DNA of 64,000 bases from Thinopyrum elongatum. Lineage: Eukaryota; Streptophyta; Magnoliopsida; Poales; Poaceae. Made by a program: the position numbers and the translations under genes. The notes beneath the pieces were generated by a model that worked only from the letters and a program-made list of their open reading frames with translations, was not told the DNA's origin and did not search any database. Location of the stretch: positions 188,574,119 to 188,638,118 of the forward strand of contig CM022303.1 in NCBI GenBank assembly GCA_011799875.1, written 5' to 3'. The stretch's first letter is position 1. Every line of letters begins with the position of its first letter. Of this stretch, positions 12,601 to 24,000 are shown piece by piece.

Positions 12601-15600
12601 TTGTGTGTAACTGTCGTTCGGAATAAGTTTTGCGCAGTGTTAAGTGAAACATGGATATCTGACTAATACAGAGTTCGTTTCGGCTCCATAAGTAGTCAAA
12701 ATGTTCGTGATGACCAGGTGCTTCAGAGGATCCTTTTGTGGGGAACTTTTGCAGAAGTTTCTTTGAGGAGTTCGTTCCGAAACTTGCACAGAAACTTTCT
12801 TAATGCACACTCGACAAACGCCTTTGGAGAACATACACAAAGTCCTAGCCGTGGACCTAGTGAATCACTGTAACTAACGTCTCCCGCATTTCCCTAGACG
12901 TAATTGCATCTCATATGGAGATATTTAGGGAAATAGAACCAGAAAAGTAGAAACCAAATACACAAGAACTTGTCTGTATCTTTCGGAATCAATTTTGCGC
13001 GGTGTTAACTGAAACTTGGATATCTCACTCGTACAGAGTCCGTTTTGTCTCCACAAGTAGTCAAAAAACTCTTGACAACCAGATACTTCAATGTTTCCTA
13101 CTGTAGGGAATTTTTGGAGAACATCTCTTAAGGAGTTCATTCAGAAACTTGTACGGAAACTTTCTTAATGAACACTCGACAAACGCCTTTGGAGAACATA
13201 CACAAAGTCCCAGCTGTGGACCTAATTCATCACCATAACTAATGTCTCCTATATTTCTCTAGACGTAATTGCATCTCATATGACACGTTTAGGGGAATAG
13301 AACAGAAAAAATCGAATCCAACTACACAAGAACTAGTCTGTAACTGTCATTCAGAATCAGTTTTGCGCAGTGTCAACTGAAACTGCATATCTAACACATA
13401 CTGAGTCCGTTTTGGCTCTACAAGTAGTTAAAATACTCGTGACAACCAGAAGCTTTAAATGATTCTTTCGTAGGGAACTTTTGGAGAATTTTTTTGAAGG
13501 AGTTCGTTCAGAAACTTGTACAAAAACTTTCTTAATGAACACTCGAGAAACGCCTTTGGAGAACAAACACAAAGTCCCAGCTTTGGACCTAGTGCATCAT
13601 CATAACTAAGGTCTCCTGCATTTCCCTAGACGTAATTGCATCTCATATGGAGATGTTTAAGGAAATAGAACAGAAAAAAGCGAATCCAACTAAACAAGAA
13701 CTTGTGTGTAACTGTCGTTCGGAATAAGTTTTGAGCAGTGTTAAGTGAAACATGGATATCCGACTAATACAGAGTATGTTTTGGCTCCACAAGTAGTCAA
13801 AATGCTCGTGACGACCAGGTGCTTCAAAGGATCCTTTTGTAGGGAACTTTTGGAGAATTTTCCTTAAGGAGTTCATTCTGAAACATGTACTAAAAATTTC
13901 TTAATGCACACTCGACAAACGCCTTTGGAGAAATACACAAAGTCCTAGCCGTGGACCTAGTGAATCACCATAAATAACGTCTCCTGCATTTCCCTAGACA
14001 TAATTGCATCTCAAATGGAGATTTTTAGGGAAATAGAACCGGAAAAATTGAATCCAAATACACAAGAACTGGTCTGTAACATTCGGAATCAATTTTGCAC
14101 GGTGTTAACTGAAACATGGATATCTGACTCGTACAGAGTCCGTTTTGGCTCCACAAGTAGTCAAAACACACATGACGACCAGATACTTTAAAGTATACTA
14201 CCGTAGGGAACTTTTAGAGAACTTCTTTTAAGGAGTTCGTTCAGAAACTTGTACGGAAACTTTCTTCATGAACACTCGACAAACGACTTTGGAGAACATA
14301 CACAAAGTCCCAGCTGTGGACCTAGTTCATCACCATAACTAAGGTCTCCTATATTTCTCTAGACGTAATTGCATCTCATATGGACATGTTTAGGGGAATA
14401 GAACAGAAAAAATTCAATCCAACTATACAAGAACTAGTCTGTAACTGTCATTCACAATCAGTTTTGCGCAGTGTTAACTGAAACTGGATATCTAACTCAT
14501 ACAGTGTACGTTTTGGCTCTACAAGTAGTTAAAATACTCATGACGACTAGACACTTCAAAGGATTCTTTTGTATGGAACTTTTGGAGATCTTTTCTTAAG
14601 GAGTTCGTTCAGAAACTTGTACAATAACTTTCGTAATGAACACTCGAGAAGCGCCTTTGGAGAACATACACAAAGTCCCAGCTGTGGACCTAGTGCATCA
14701 TCATAACTAAGGTCTCCTGCAATTCCCTAGACGCAATTGCATCTTATATGGAGATGTTTAAGCAAATAGAACTGGAAAAATTGAATCCAACTACACAAGA
14801 ACTAGTGTGTAACTGTCGTTTGTAATAAGTTTAGCGTAGTGTTAAGTGAAACATGGATATCTGACTAATACAGAGTCCGTTTTGGTTCCACAAGTAGTCA
14901 AAACATTTGTGACGACCAGGTGCTTCAAATGATCCTTTTTTAGGGAACTTTTGGAGAATTTTCCTTAATGAGTTCGTTCCGAAACTTGTACAGAAACTTT
15001 CTTAATGCACACTCGACAAACGCCTTTCTAGAACATACGCAAAGTCCTAGCCGTGGACCTAGTGAATCACCATAACTAACGTCTCCTGCATTTCCCTAGA
15101 TGTAATTGCATATCATATGGAGGTGTTTAGGGAAATAGAACCGGAAAAATTGAATCCAAATACACAAGAACTGGTCTATAACTTTCGGAATCAAATTTGC
15201 GCGGTGTTAACTGAAACATGGATATCGGACTCGTACAGAGTCCGTTTTGACTCCACAAGTAGTCAAAAAACTCGTGACGACCAGATACTTCAAAGTATAC
15301 TACCGTAGGGAACTTTTAGAGAACTTCTCTTAAGGAGTTCGTTCAGAAACTTGTACGGAAACTTTCTTAATGAACACTCGACAAAGGCCTTTGGAGAACA
15401 TACACAAAGTCCCAGCTGTGGACCTAGTTCTTCACCATAACTAAGGTCTCCTATATTTCTCTAGACGTAATTACATCTCATATGGACATGTTTAGGGGAA
15501 TAGAACTGAAAAACTAGAATCCAACTACACAAGAACTAGTCTGTAACTGTCATTCAGAATCAGTTTTGCGCAGTGTTAACTGAAACTGCATATCTAACTC

Positions 15601-16765
15601 ATACGGAGTCCGTTTTGTCTCTACAAGTAGTTAAATTACTCGTGACGACCAGACGCTTCAAACGATTCTTTCGTAGGGAACTTTTGGAGAACTTTTCTTA
15701 AAGAGTTCGTTCAGAAAGTTGTACAAAAACTTTCTTAATGAACACTCGACAAACGCCTTTGGAGAACATACACAAATTCCCAGCTGTGGACCAAGTGCTT
15801 CATCATAACTAAGGTCTCCTGCATTTCCCTAGACGCAATTGCATCTCATATGGAGATGTTTATGGAAACAGAACGGAAAAAATCGAATCCAACTACACAA
15901 GAAGTATGTGTGTAACTGTCGTTCAGAATAAGTTTTGCGTAGTGTTAAGTGAAATATGGATATCTGACTAATACAGAGTCCGTTTTGGCTCCACAAGTAG
16001 TCAAAACGGTCGTGATGACTAGGTGCTTGAAAGGATCCTTTTGTAGGGAACTTTTCGAGAAGTTTCTTTAAGGAGTTCATTCCAAAACTTGTACAGAAAC
16101 TTTCTTAATGCACACTCGACAAACGCCTTTGGAGAACATACACAAAGTCCTAGACGTGGACCTAGTGAATCACCATAACTAACGTCTCCTGCATTTCCCT
16201 AGACGTAATTGCATCTCATATGGAGATGTTTAGGGAAATAGAACCGGCAAAATAGAATCCAAATACACAAGAATTGGTCTGTAACTTTTGGAATCAATTT
16301 TGCGTAGTGTTAACTCAAACATGGATATCTGACTCGTACATAGTCCGTTTTGGCTGCACAAGTAGTCAAAAAACTCGTGACGACCAGATACTTCAAAGTA
16401 TACTACCGTAGGGAATTTTTAGAGAACTTCTCTTAAGGAGTTCGTTCAGAAACTTGGACGGAAACTTTCTTAATGAACACTCGACAAACGCTTTTGGTGA
16501 ACATACACAAAGTCCCAGCTATGGACCTAGTTCATCACCATAACTAAGGTCTCCTATATTTCTCTAGACGTAATTGCATCTCATATGGACATGTTTAGAG
16601 GAATAGAACAGAAAAAATTGAATCCAACTACACAAGAACTAGTCTGTAACTGTCATTCAGAATCAGTTTTGTGCAGTTTTTACTGAAACTGCATATCTAA
16701 CTCATATGGAGTCCGTTTTGGCTCTACAAGTAGTTAAAATACTCGTGACAACCAGACGCTTCAAA

Positions 16766-16770
16766 GGATT
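16766..16770. repeat. Left target-site duplication (ggatt)
   Basis: The five bases before the insertion, ggatt, recur at 20998-21002 directly after it. The uninterrupted C monomer elsewhere reads cttcaaaggattctttcg, so removing the insertion and one ggatt restores the consensus exactly. Confidence 0.9.
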
Positions 16771-17200
16771 TCTAACATCCCCAGATCTCCACCCTGTTGC
16801 TAAGCTCATTAAATTGCCAAGTCATCATCATTACCATGATTAATCATAGTGGTGAATCAACTCATTCCAAAAATCTTCTCTGAATTCAATTCAAATTCAA
16901 AGTGCAAATGAAGATGCATAAAAGTTGCTGCAAAAATGTTCTTCACATAGCAAATATTCCAAAAACAATATTTATTATGGAAAACAACATCACTTCGTTG
17001 GTGAGATGAGTAGTAGCATCCAAACAGTGCTATTTCAGCAATTTAAGAATTGCAGATTCATTTTTTGAAAAATGCAAGTGAAATCCACTGGTCTTCAAAA
17101 TATTTGTGGCACTGTCTAAAATCACCAGGGATTTAATGGGACCCTTCCCATATTTTTCCTAAAGTGAAATGGATGCCCTATTAATTGATTTTCCCCTCTG
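16771..17200 (+). other. A/T-rich 5' part of the LTR
   Basis: About 430 bp of A/T-rich sequence before the GC-rich leader. It has a perfect 12 bp palindrome, atgattaatcat, at 16836-16847 and several short A runs. No reading frame or recognised motif was found. If the element is an LTR, this is the start of U3. Confidence 0.5.
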
Positions 17201-17229
17201 TTCATTAAATAAAAGAAAAGACAGAAAGG

Positions 17230-18300
17230 GAAAGAGGGCAGAAGCGTACCTGGGCCTTACCTGGCACCGGCCCAGCCCACTCCCACCTGCCCCTTTTCGC
17301 CATCCTCCCGCGCTGTCGCCTGCCTGCGTCGACACGGCGACGGCCGGTGCGCTGTCATGCATCCTGCGGTGCCCCGACGCCGCTGCTGCCGCGGGGTGGA
17401 TAAAAGCATCTACCGTGACCCCCCCTGAGGAAACCCTAGCCACTTTCCCCTCCGCCCTCTCTCTCCCTCGCTCAGATCCACCCTCGCCCGAACGCCATCG
17501 CCGCCATTCACCTCGCCCTGCCGTGGCCACCGTCCTCCCCTAACCGCGTCAACGTGTCCCCGAGCTCCCTCGTCGACCGCCTCATCGCCGCCGACTGCTG
17601 GTTCGAGATCAGCGCCACCGCAACGCCGAGGACGAGGTCGTCTTCAACCTCCGACCACCGAGCTCCGCCGCATCAGATTCGCAGCCCCTGCAGCTCCTAG
17701 TCACTCGCCGGGCCTCCAAGTGCCCTCTCGGTGAGCCTCCATGGTGTCCTCCTCTCTCCCCTGCCCTTTTCGCGCCGGTAGAAGCCGTAGTCGCCGCGCC
17801 CGTAAACCTCGCCGACGATGAGCTCCTCGTCGCGGTCACGCTCGCTGTCGCGCTCAAACGAGCACGGCTTCGTGCTCGGCGCCTCCCCGCGAACCCAATG
17901 CACTCGCGCGCGCGCGCCTTCTCATGCCCCACATCGCTGATTCCGCTGACAGCAGAACTTCGGCGACCGCTGCAGTTGACGCCGCCATTGATGTAGCCCT
18001 CCCCAGCTCCGGCCAACTACGCCACTCGACGCGGCACTCCACGGCCGTTCGACCATAGTTGGCCGCGTCGCAAATGAGCCCCTGTGGCGATTTTCCACCA
18101 TTGGCCGAGGCTCGCCGCCGCGCCGCGAGCTCGCCGGAGCAGCTCCAGCACCGGCTGCCGACGTGGCCAGGCGTGGGGTCCACCAAGGGACACTGCCAGT
18201 GGCCCCGGTGGGTCCCGTTGACCGTGTTGACCGAAGTCAACGTGCTGACTGTGCCTCGCTGACCCCTGACATGTGGGGCCCACGCACCTAATAACTGACT
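17230..18300 (+). other. GC-rich leader region of the LTR
   Basis: A sharp GC rise compared with the satellite, with many gccgcc and cgccg runs. Several overlapping open frames of about 70-165 codons occur on both strands, with low-complexity Ala/Arg/Pro/Ser-rich translations. None carries a recognisable domain, and such overlapping frames are expected in GC-rich DNA. They are treated as composition effects. Part of this could be the untranslated leader or first exon of the LTR transcript. Confidence 0.45.
17398..17440 (+). promoter_or_regulatory. Candidate LTR promoter: TATA-like box and aaaccctag leader
   Basis: A TATA-like ggataaaag at 17398-17406 is followed about 25 bases later by aaaccctagcc at 17431-17441, then a CT-rich stretch (ctctctctccctcgctc). 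This layout is common in plant 5' leaders, so a transcription start near 17430 is plausible. No experimental support is available from sequence. Confidence 0.4.
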
Positions 18301-18407
18301 CTGATTAATTAAGTTAATCTGGTAATTAGTTAGACACTGATAGTGCGGGCCCACCTGCTACTTAGGTTATTTAGTTAGTTCTAACTCTGTTTAGTTAGCT
18401 GAGTCAC

Positions 18408-18439
18408 TGACATGTGGGTCCCACTAGACCCACAGGTCA
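18408..18439. repeat. Hairpin-forming inverted repeat in the LTR
   Basis: The left arm tgacatgtgggtc (18408-18420) and right arm gacccacaggtca (18427-18439) pair at 12 of 13 positions around a 6-base loop. A related gacatgtggggcccac lies near 18268. Possible roles are a transcript structure or simple decay of a local repeat; the sequence does not decide. Confidence 0.6.
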
Positions 18440-18892
18440 GGTTTGACTGGTCCACCGCTCTGTTGACTACTGACATCATCAATACGTCATGCTGACACCA
18501 CCCAAGCACTGTTCTGGATAATGCTGATTTAATAAATAGAAATAATTCCAGAAAATGCTTTAATTTTGAAAATCCATAGAAAATAAACCGTAGCTCAGAT
18601 CGAAAAACTTTCTACATGAAAGTTGCTCAGAACGACGAGAGGAATATGATCGTGTCGTCCGTTTCCATGACGGAACCCCCTACGTAGGAGAACTTGTAAC
18701 TTTGAGCCCGATTCCGGTAGATGAATAGTGCATACATACCGGTTAATAAATCCCACTTTAATCCTAAAATAACTAAAATGACTTAGACATACTTTTAGGC
18801 AACCCTGCACTGCATCTTAGTCTTGGCATGCTCTGTGATGCATTTATTTTCCGTGTATTTATTTGTTTCCTCTCCCTCTTCTATCTCGATAG

Positions 18893-18994
18893 ACCCCGAC
18901 GTCGACGTAGCTCCTGAGACCGACGCAGCTCCGGAGTATGACTACGTACCTGACGACACCGTTGATGACCTTGCCCTTGCTGCAGAGCAACCAG
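18893..18994 (+). CDS. Candidate exon in the LTR: acidic segment
   Basis: A pyrimidine-rich tract (ttcctctccctcttctatc) ends in gatag at 18892, a plausible 3' splice site. The following 102 bp are open and encode an acidic, Asp/Pro/Val/Ala-rich segment (PDVDVAPETDAAPEY, then VPDDTVDDLALAAEQP). The segment ends at ccag followed by gcaagc, which fits a GC-AG type donor. The frame is open further on both sides (18823-19155), but the downstream part becomes hydrophobic and unlike the acidic part. Splicing to 20595 keeps phase 1, and the joint codon reads Asp. No upstream first exon was identified and the function is unknown. The exon boundaries are an inference. Confidence 0.3.
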
Positions 18995-20594
18995 GCAAGC
19001 ACCACCCTTTTGAACATGCCTATATCGCCTATTCTCTTCTCTCTTATGCTTGCATTAGAATTGCTGCTGTTACTGTTATCCTATATCTGCTGCATAGCCT
19101 GTTTATTGTAACCTGCTTTGTTACCTTCCTGCTTATCCTAAACTGCTTAGTATAGGCTGGGTAGAGACCCATCAGAGACCCCCCCCCCACTTATCCCGAC
19201 TGCCCCGCTAGATTATCAGAAGACCCGAGCAACGGGATTGAAGACCAGGCCCCGGCACCGCACATCACTTCACCCTTAGTAGCTCGACACTACTGGGTTA
19301 CCATCGAGTGCCGAGGGTGATACCTCATCAGCACTTCTGATGCTAACCTTGTAGGTTAGTTTATCGGTTATGGCCATCGAGGGTGATTCCTCCTTCTCCA
19401 TTCACGGTAAAGACACTGTCGTGCAACTCCTCAAGTGTGGACCTCGAGGGTGATTCCTCCTTCGTCCACCTTGACAATAACATCAGGTGGAATTCCATCG
19501 AGGGTGATTCCTCAGAGTTCCCCCTTGGTGTTAGACACACGGTTACTATTGTTACCATGTCTTACACTGAACCATGTTACTAAAGATGGGTCGGCCCTGA
19601 GGGGTACCCGTGCGAGCATATATGCGAAGTGATGTGGAGACGGGTTGACCTGGAAGGTGCCCGCGAGATAACTACCAGGTGTGGCCGGACATTCCTAGCC
19701 CTTGCCGCAAGTCCTCGAGACGGGGCGACGGGGTCACATCGATCGTGAGTCTCTGCTTGTTACCGCGCGCACCTATTCCACTAACGGTTTGTATATTTGA
19801 TCCGAGGGGCCTCTAGCCTGATAGCACTAACCATCACATGGGCATAGTATGGGCGTTATGCATCATATACTTCAGTCGGAGCTTAATAGACGTCAGCGAC
19901 TGAACGGCGCGCGCTGAATTGGACTGGTTACGCAACCGTGCTTGTATTAAGGGGTTGCTAGGTCTGCTTTCAGCCGCCCACGCAATGTGCAGGAGTTCTC
20001 GGGGCGATGGCCCAAGACCCCTGGGGGCATAGGTTTAGTCTGGTGTGCTGACCTCTTTGTTAAGTATTCGGTCGGGTTGCGGCGTATCATTTGGCCGAGG
20101 CCGAGCATGACCCAGTAAAGTGTGTCCGGCCGGAGTTAAGCGAGCGTGGTGGGTAACTTGGTGCACCCCTGCAGGGAAGAACTTATCTATTGATAGCATG
20201 TCCTACGGTAACGGACACTCGGAGGTGTATCCCGATCGGTACAACTAGAACTTGAGATGATAACTGGATAGTATGGCTCTGGGATTGCTTTGTCGCAGGG
20301 AGTCGAGAAAGGATCTCTGGGCGAGGTTGATAACATTGCTGCTACTACTTTACATTATGCTAATCTGCACTCTTCTAATGCTGCAAGACTACTGAAGCTG
20401 TTGAAGATGCTACTCTTCGATAGGACTAGGCTTTCCCCTCTATTCTGGCATTTCTGCAGCCCAGTCCACATATACAGACTCCCTTTGATAATGTTGCATA
20501 TGTAGTGTAGATCCTTGCTTGTTGAGTACTTCGGATGAGTACTCACATTTGCTTTGCTTTCTTTTTCTACCCAAATTCCTTTTGGTGCATCTAG
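18995..20594 (+). other. Candidate intron or spacer within the LTR
   Basis: About 1.6 kb between the two exon-like segments. It starts gcaagc, holds a run of ten C at 19179-19188 and the four-copy gagggtgattcctc motif, and ends in a T-rich stretch followed by gcatctag. No recognisable protein was found; short frames at 19361-19632 and 20290-20505 lack domains. Confidence 0.3.
19312..19513. repeat. Four spaced copies of cgagggtgattcctc
   Basis: The 15-base motif cgagggtgattcctc starts at 19378, 19445 and 19499, with a one-base variant (tacctc) at 19312. Spacings are 66, 67 and 54 bases. Sequence between copies is only weakly similar, so these are either a degenerate tandem repeat of about 66 bp or clustered protein-binding sites. 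Confidence 0.7.
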
Positions 20595-20692
20595 ACGACG
20601 GAGCCCCTGGGACAGTTGCCCCCGCCGACGGCTACTACTACTACCCGCCTGGTGAGCACTACTACGAGGAGCCGTCCGACGACCAGGAGTAG
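20595..20692 (+). CDS. Candidate terminal exon in the LTR: Tyr-rich acidic tail
   Basis: After a T-rich tract and the acceptor-like gcatctag (ends 20594), the frame starting at 20597 encodes DGAPGTVAPADG, then YYYYPPGEHYYEEPSDDQE and a stop at 20690-20692. The composition (acidic, Tyr/Pro-rich) matches the acidic segment at 18893-18994, and the phase allows an in-frame join. The sequence beyond the stop turns T-rich and non-coding. A low-complexity chance frame is possible. No protein family is recognised. Confidence 0.3.
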
Positions 20693-20780
20693 GTTCGGAG
20701 GGTCCTAGGCAGGAGGGCTGCGCCTTTCGATCGTAGTGTTTTATTTTGCCCCGCCTTCCTAAAGGCTTATCTCTGTTTTT

Positions 20781-20880
20781 GTAATATATCTGCACCCAGA
20801 TATTTGATGCTTCCGCTGACGCTTGTATGCTATTGAGCTATGTATTCAAGCCCTCGAGGCCCTGGCTAGTAATATAAAGC
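20781..20880 (+). terminator. Candidate polyadenylation region of the LTR
   Basis: A/T-rich sequence with gtaatatatc at 20781-20790 and aatataaag at 20871-20879, downstream of the candidate terminal exon and about 120 bp before the CA end of the element. Plant polyadenylation signals are loose, so this is weak. Confidence 0.25.
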
Positions 20881-20997
20881 TTATATGACTTTATTTATGT
20901 TTTAGAGTTGTGTTGTGATATCTTCAAGTGAGTCCTTAGCCTTGATCGTGTGCATTTGCATGTATGGTTAGTGCACGATTAAGCTGGGGTCGTCACA

Positions 20998-21002
20998 GGA
21001 TT
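20998..21002. repeat. Right target-site duplication (ggatt)
   Basis: Second copy of ggatt, continuing into ctttcgtaggg, the normal next bases of the C monomer. The two C halves (16577-16770 and 21003-21176) sum to 368 bp, the normal C length. Confidence 0.9.
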
Positions 21003-24000
21003 CTTTCGTAGGGAACTTTTGGAGAACTTTTCTTAAGGAGTTCGTTCAGAAACTTGTACAAAAACATTCTTAATGAACACTCGACAAACGCCTTTGGAGA
21101 ACATACACAAAGTCCCAGCAGTGGACCTAGTGCATCATCATAACTAAGGTCTCCTGCATTTCCCTAGACGCAATTGCATCTCATATGGAGATTTTTAAGG
21201 AAATAGAACGGAAAAAATTGAATCCAACTACACAAGAACTAGTGTGTAACTGTCGTACGGAATAAGTTTTGAGCAGTGTTAAGTGAAACATGAATATCTG
21301 ACTAATACAGAGTCCGTTTCGGCTTCACAAGTAGTCAAAATGCTCGTGACAACCAGGCGCTTCAAAGGATCCTTTTGTAGGGAACTTTTGGAGAATTTTC
21401 CTTAAGGAGTTCGTTCCAAAACATGTAGAGAAACATTCTTAATGCACACTCGACAAACGCCTTTGGAGAACATACACAAAGTCCTAGCCGTGCACCTAGT
21501 GAATCAGCATAACTAACATCTCCTACATTTCCCTAGACGTAAGTGCATCTCATATGGAGATTTTTAGGGAAATAGAGCCAGAAAAATTGAATCCAAATAC
21601 ACAAGAACTGGTCTGTAACATTCGGAATCAATTTTGTGCGGTGTTAACTGAAACATGGATATCTGACACGTACTGAGTCCGTTTTGGCTCCACAAGTAGT
21701 CAAAACACTCGTGCGGACTTGATACTTCAAAGTATTCTACTGTAGGGAACTTTTAGAGAACTTCTCTTAAGGAGTTCGTTTAGAAACTTGTACGGTAACT
21801 TTCTTAATGAACACTCGACAAACGTCTTTGGGGAACATACACAAAGTCCCAGCTGTGGACCTAGTTCATCACCATAACTAAGGTCTCCTATATTTCTATT
21901 GACATAATTGCATCTCATATGGACATGTTTAGGGGAATAGAACAGAAAAAATTGAATCCAACTAAACAAGAACTAGTCTGTAACTGTCATTCAGAATCAG
22001 TTTTGCGCAGTGTTAACTGAAACTGGATATCTAACTCATACAGAGTCCGTTTTGGCTCTACAAGTAGTTAAAATACTCATGACGACCAGACGCTTCAAAG
22101 GATTCTTTCGTAGGGAACTTTTGGAGAACTTTTCTTAAGCAGTTCGTTCAGAAACTTGTACAAAAACTTTCTTAATGAACACTCGACAAACGCCTTTGGA
22201 GAACATACACAAAGTCCCAGCTGTGGACCTAGTGCATCATCATAACTAAGATCTCATGCATTTCCCTAGACGCAACTACATCTTATATGGAGATGTTTAA
22301 GCAAATAGAACAGAAAAAATCAAATCCAACTACACATCAACTAGTGTGTAACTCTCGTTTGGAATAAGTTTTGCGCAGTGTTAAGTGAAACATGGATATC
22401 TGACTAATACAGTGTCCGTTTTGGTTCCACAAGTAGTCAAAAAATTTGTGACGACCAGGCGCTTCAAAGGATCCTTTTTTAGTGAAGTTTTGGAGAATTT
22501 TCATTAAGGAGTTCGTTCCAAAACTTGTACAGAAACTTTCTAAATGCACACTCGACAACGCCTTTCTAGAACATACGCAAAGTCCTAGCCGTGGAGCAGG
22601 TGAATCACCATAACTAACGTCTACTGCATTTCCCTAGACGTAATTGCATCTCATATGGAGATGTTTAGGGAAATAGAACAGGAAAAATTGAATCCAAATA
22701 CAAAAGAACTGGTCTGTAACTTTCGGAATCAAATTTGCGCGGTGTACTGAAACATGGATATCTGACTCGTACAGAGTCCGTTTTGGCTCCACAAGTAGTC
22801 AAAAAACTCGTGACGACTAGATACTTCAAAGTATACTACTGTCGGGAACTTTTAGAGAACTTCTCTTAAGGAGTTCATTCAGAAACTTGTACGGAAACTT
22901 TCTTAATGAACACTCGACAAACGCCTTTCGAGAACATACACAAAGTCCCAGCTGTGGACCTAGTTCATCACCATAACTAAGATCTCCTATATTTCTCTAG
23001 ACGTAATTGCATCTCATATGGACATGTTTCGGGGAATAGAACAGAAAAAATCGAATCCAACTAAACAAGAACTAGTGTGTAACTGTCATTCAGAATCAGT
23101 TTTGCGCAGTTTTAACTGAAACTGCACATCTAACTCATACGGACTCCGTTTTGGCTCTACAAGTAGTTAAAATACTCGTGAAGACCAGACGCTTCAAAGG
23201 ATTCTTTAGTAGGGAACTTTCAGAGAACTTTTCTTATGGAGTTCTTTCAGAAACTTGTACAAAAAGTTTCTTAATGAACACTCGACAAATGCCTTTGGAG
23301 AACATACACAAAGTCCCAGCTGTGGACCTAGTGCATCATCATAACTAAGGTCTCCTGCATTTCCCTATTCGCAATTGCGTCTCATATCGAGATGTTTAAG
23401 GAAATAGAATGGAAAAAATTGAATCCAACTACACAAGAACTAGTGTGTAACTGTCGTTCGGAATATATTTTGCGCAGTGTTAAGTGAAACATGGATATCT
23501 GACTGATACATAGTCCGTTTTGGCTCCACAAGTAGTCAAAACGTTTGTGATGACTAGACGCTTCAAAGGATCCTTTTGTAGGGAAATTTTGGAGAAATTT
23601 CTTTAAGGAGTTCGTTCTGAAACTTGTACAGAAACTTTCTTAATGCACACTCAACAAACGCCTTTGGAGAACATACACAAAGTCCTAGCCGTGGACCTAG
23701 TGAATCACCATAGCTAACATCTCCTGCATTTCCCTAGATGTAATTGCATCTCATATGGAGATGTTTAGGGAAATAGAACCAGAAAAATAGAATCCAAATA
23801 CACAAGAACTGGTCTGTAACTTTTGGAATCAATTTTGCACGGTGTTAGCTGAAACATGGATATCTGACTCGTGCATAGTCCGTTTTGGCTCCACAAGTAG
23901 TCAAAAAACTCGTGACGACCAGATACTTCAAAGTATACTACCGTATGGAATTTTTAGAGAACTTCTCTTAAGGAGTTCGTTTAGAAACTTGTACGGAAAC

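Larger units (their letters stand above)
8132..16770. repeat. Satellite array, zone 2: regular A-B-C trimers
   Basis: Uninterrupted A-B-C order. Anchors: A 8132, B 8500, C 8865, A 9233, B 9602, C 9966, A 10334, B 10703, C 11068, A 11436, B 11805, C 12170, A 12538, B 12907, C 13272, A 13639, B 14007, C 14372, A 14740, B 15109, C 15474, A 15842, B 16212, C 16577. The last C monomer is split after position 16770 by the LTR insertion and resumes at 20998. A-to-B spacing is 368-370, B-to-C 364-365, C-to-A 367-368. The constancy points to amplification of the trimer as a unit. Confidence 0.97.
16771..20997 (+). mobile_element. LTR-retrotransposon insertion, probably a solo LTR (4.2 kb)
   Basis: A 4227 bp insertion splits one C satellite monomer and is flanked by a 5 bp duplication, as expected of an LTR-retrotransposon integrase. 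The right end is gtcgtcaca (canonical CA). The left end is tctaacatccccag, one base off the canonical TG start. The ends are imperfect inverted repeats (10 of 14 match). No gag or pol reading frame, primer-binding site or internal copy of the ends was seen, so recombination of a full element down to one LTR is the simplest reading. It is drawn on + because the candidate promoter, exon-like segments and A/T-rich 3' end run that way. Very long LTRs occur in cereal gypsy elements and in large non-autonomous derivatives such as Sukkula; a family name is not assigned. A non-autonomous element without LTRs is the alternative. Confidence 0.75.

Noticed and set aside
1096..16080. Numerous open frames of 60-123 codons on both strands in the left array
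   Set aside because: They recur at monomer spacing with the same translations, overlap on opposite strands, and show no domain. They are satellite frames, not genes.
17159..18354. Overlapping GC-rich frames on both strands in the LTR (up to 166 codons)
   Set aside because: Low-complexity Ala/Arg/Ser/Pro translations with no domain, on both strands at once. Expected in GC-rich leader DNA.
16771..20997. Reading the insertion as a cut-and-paste DNA transposon
   Set aside because: The ends match only loosely as inverted repeats, the duplication is 5 bp, the right end is CA, and no transposase is present. A solo LTR explains more, although it is not proven.
16771..20997. Reading the insertion as a complete two-LTR element
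   Set aside because: The left end sequence does not recur as a direct repeat inside, and no primer-binding site, gag or pol is visible.
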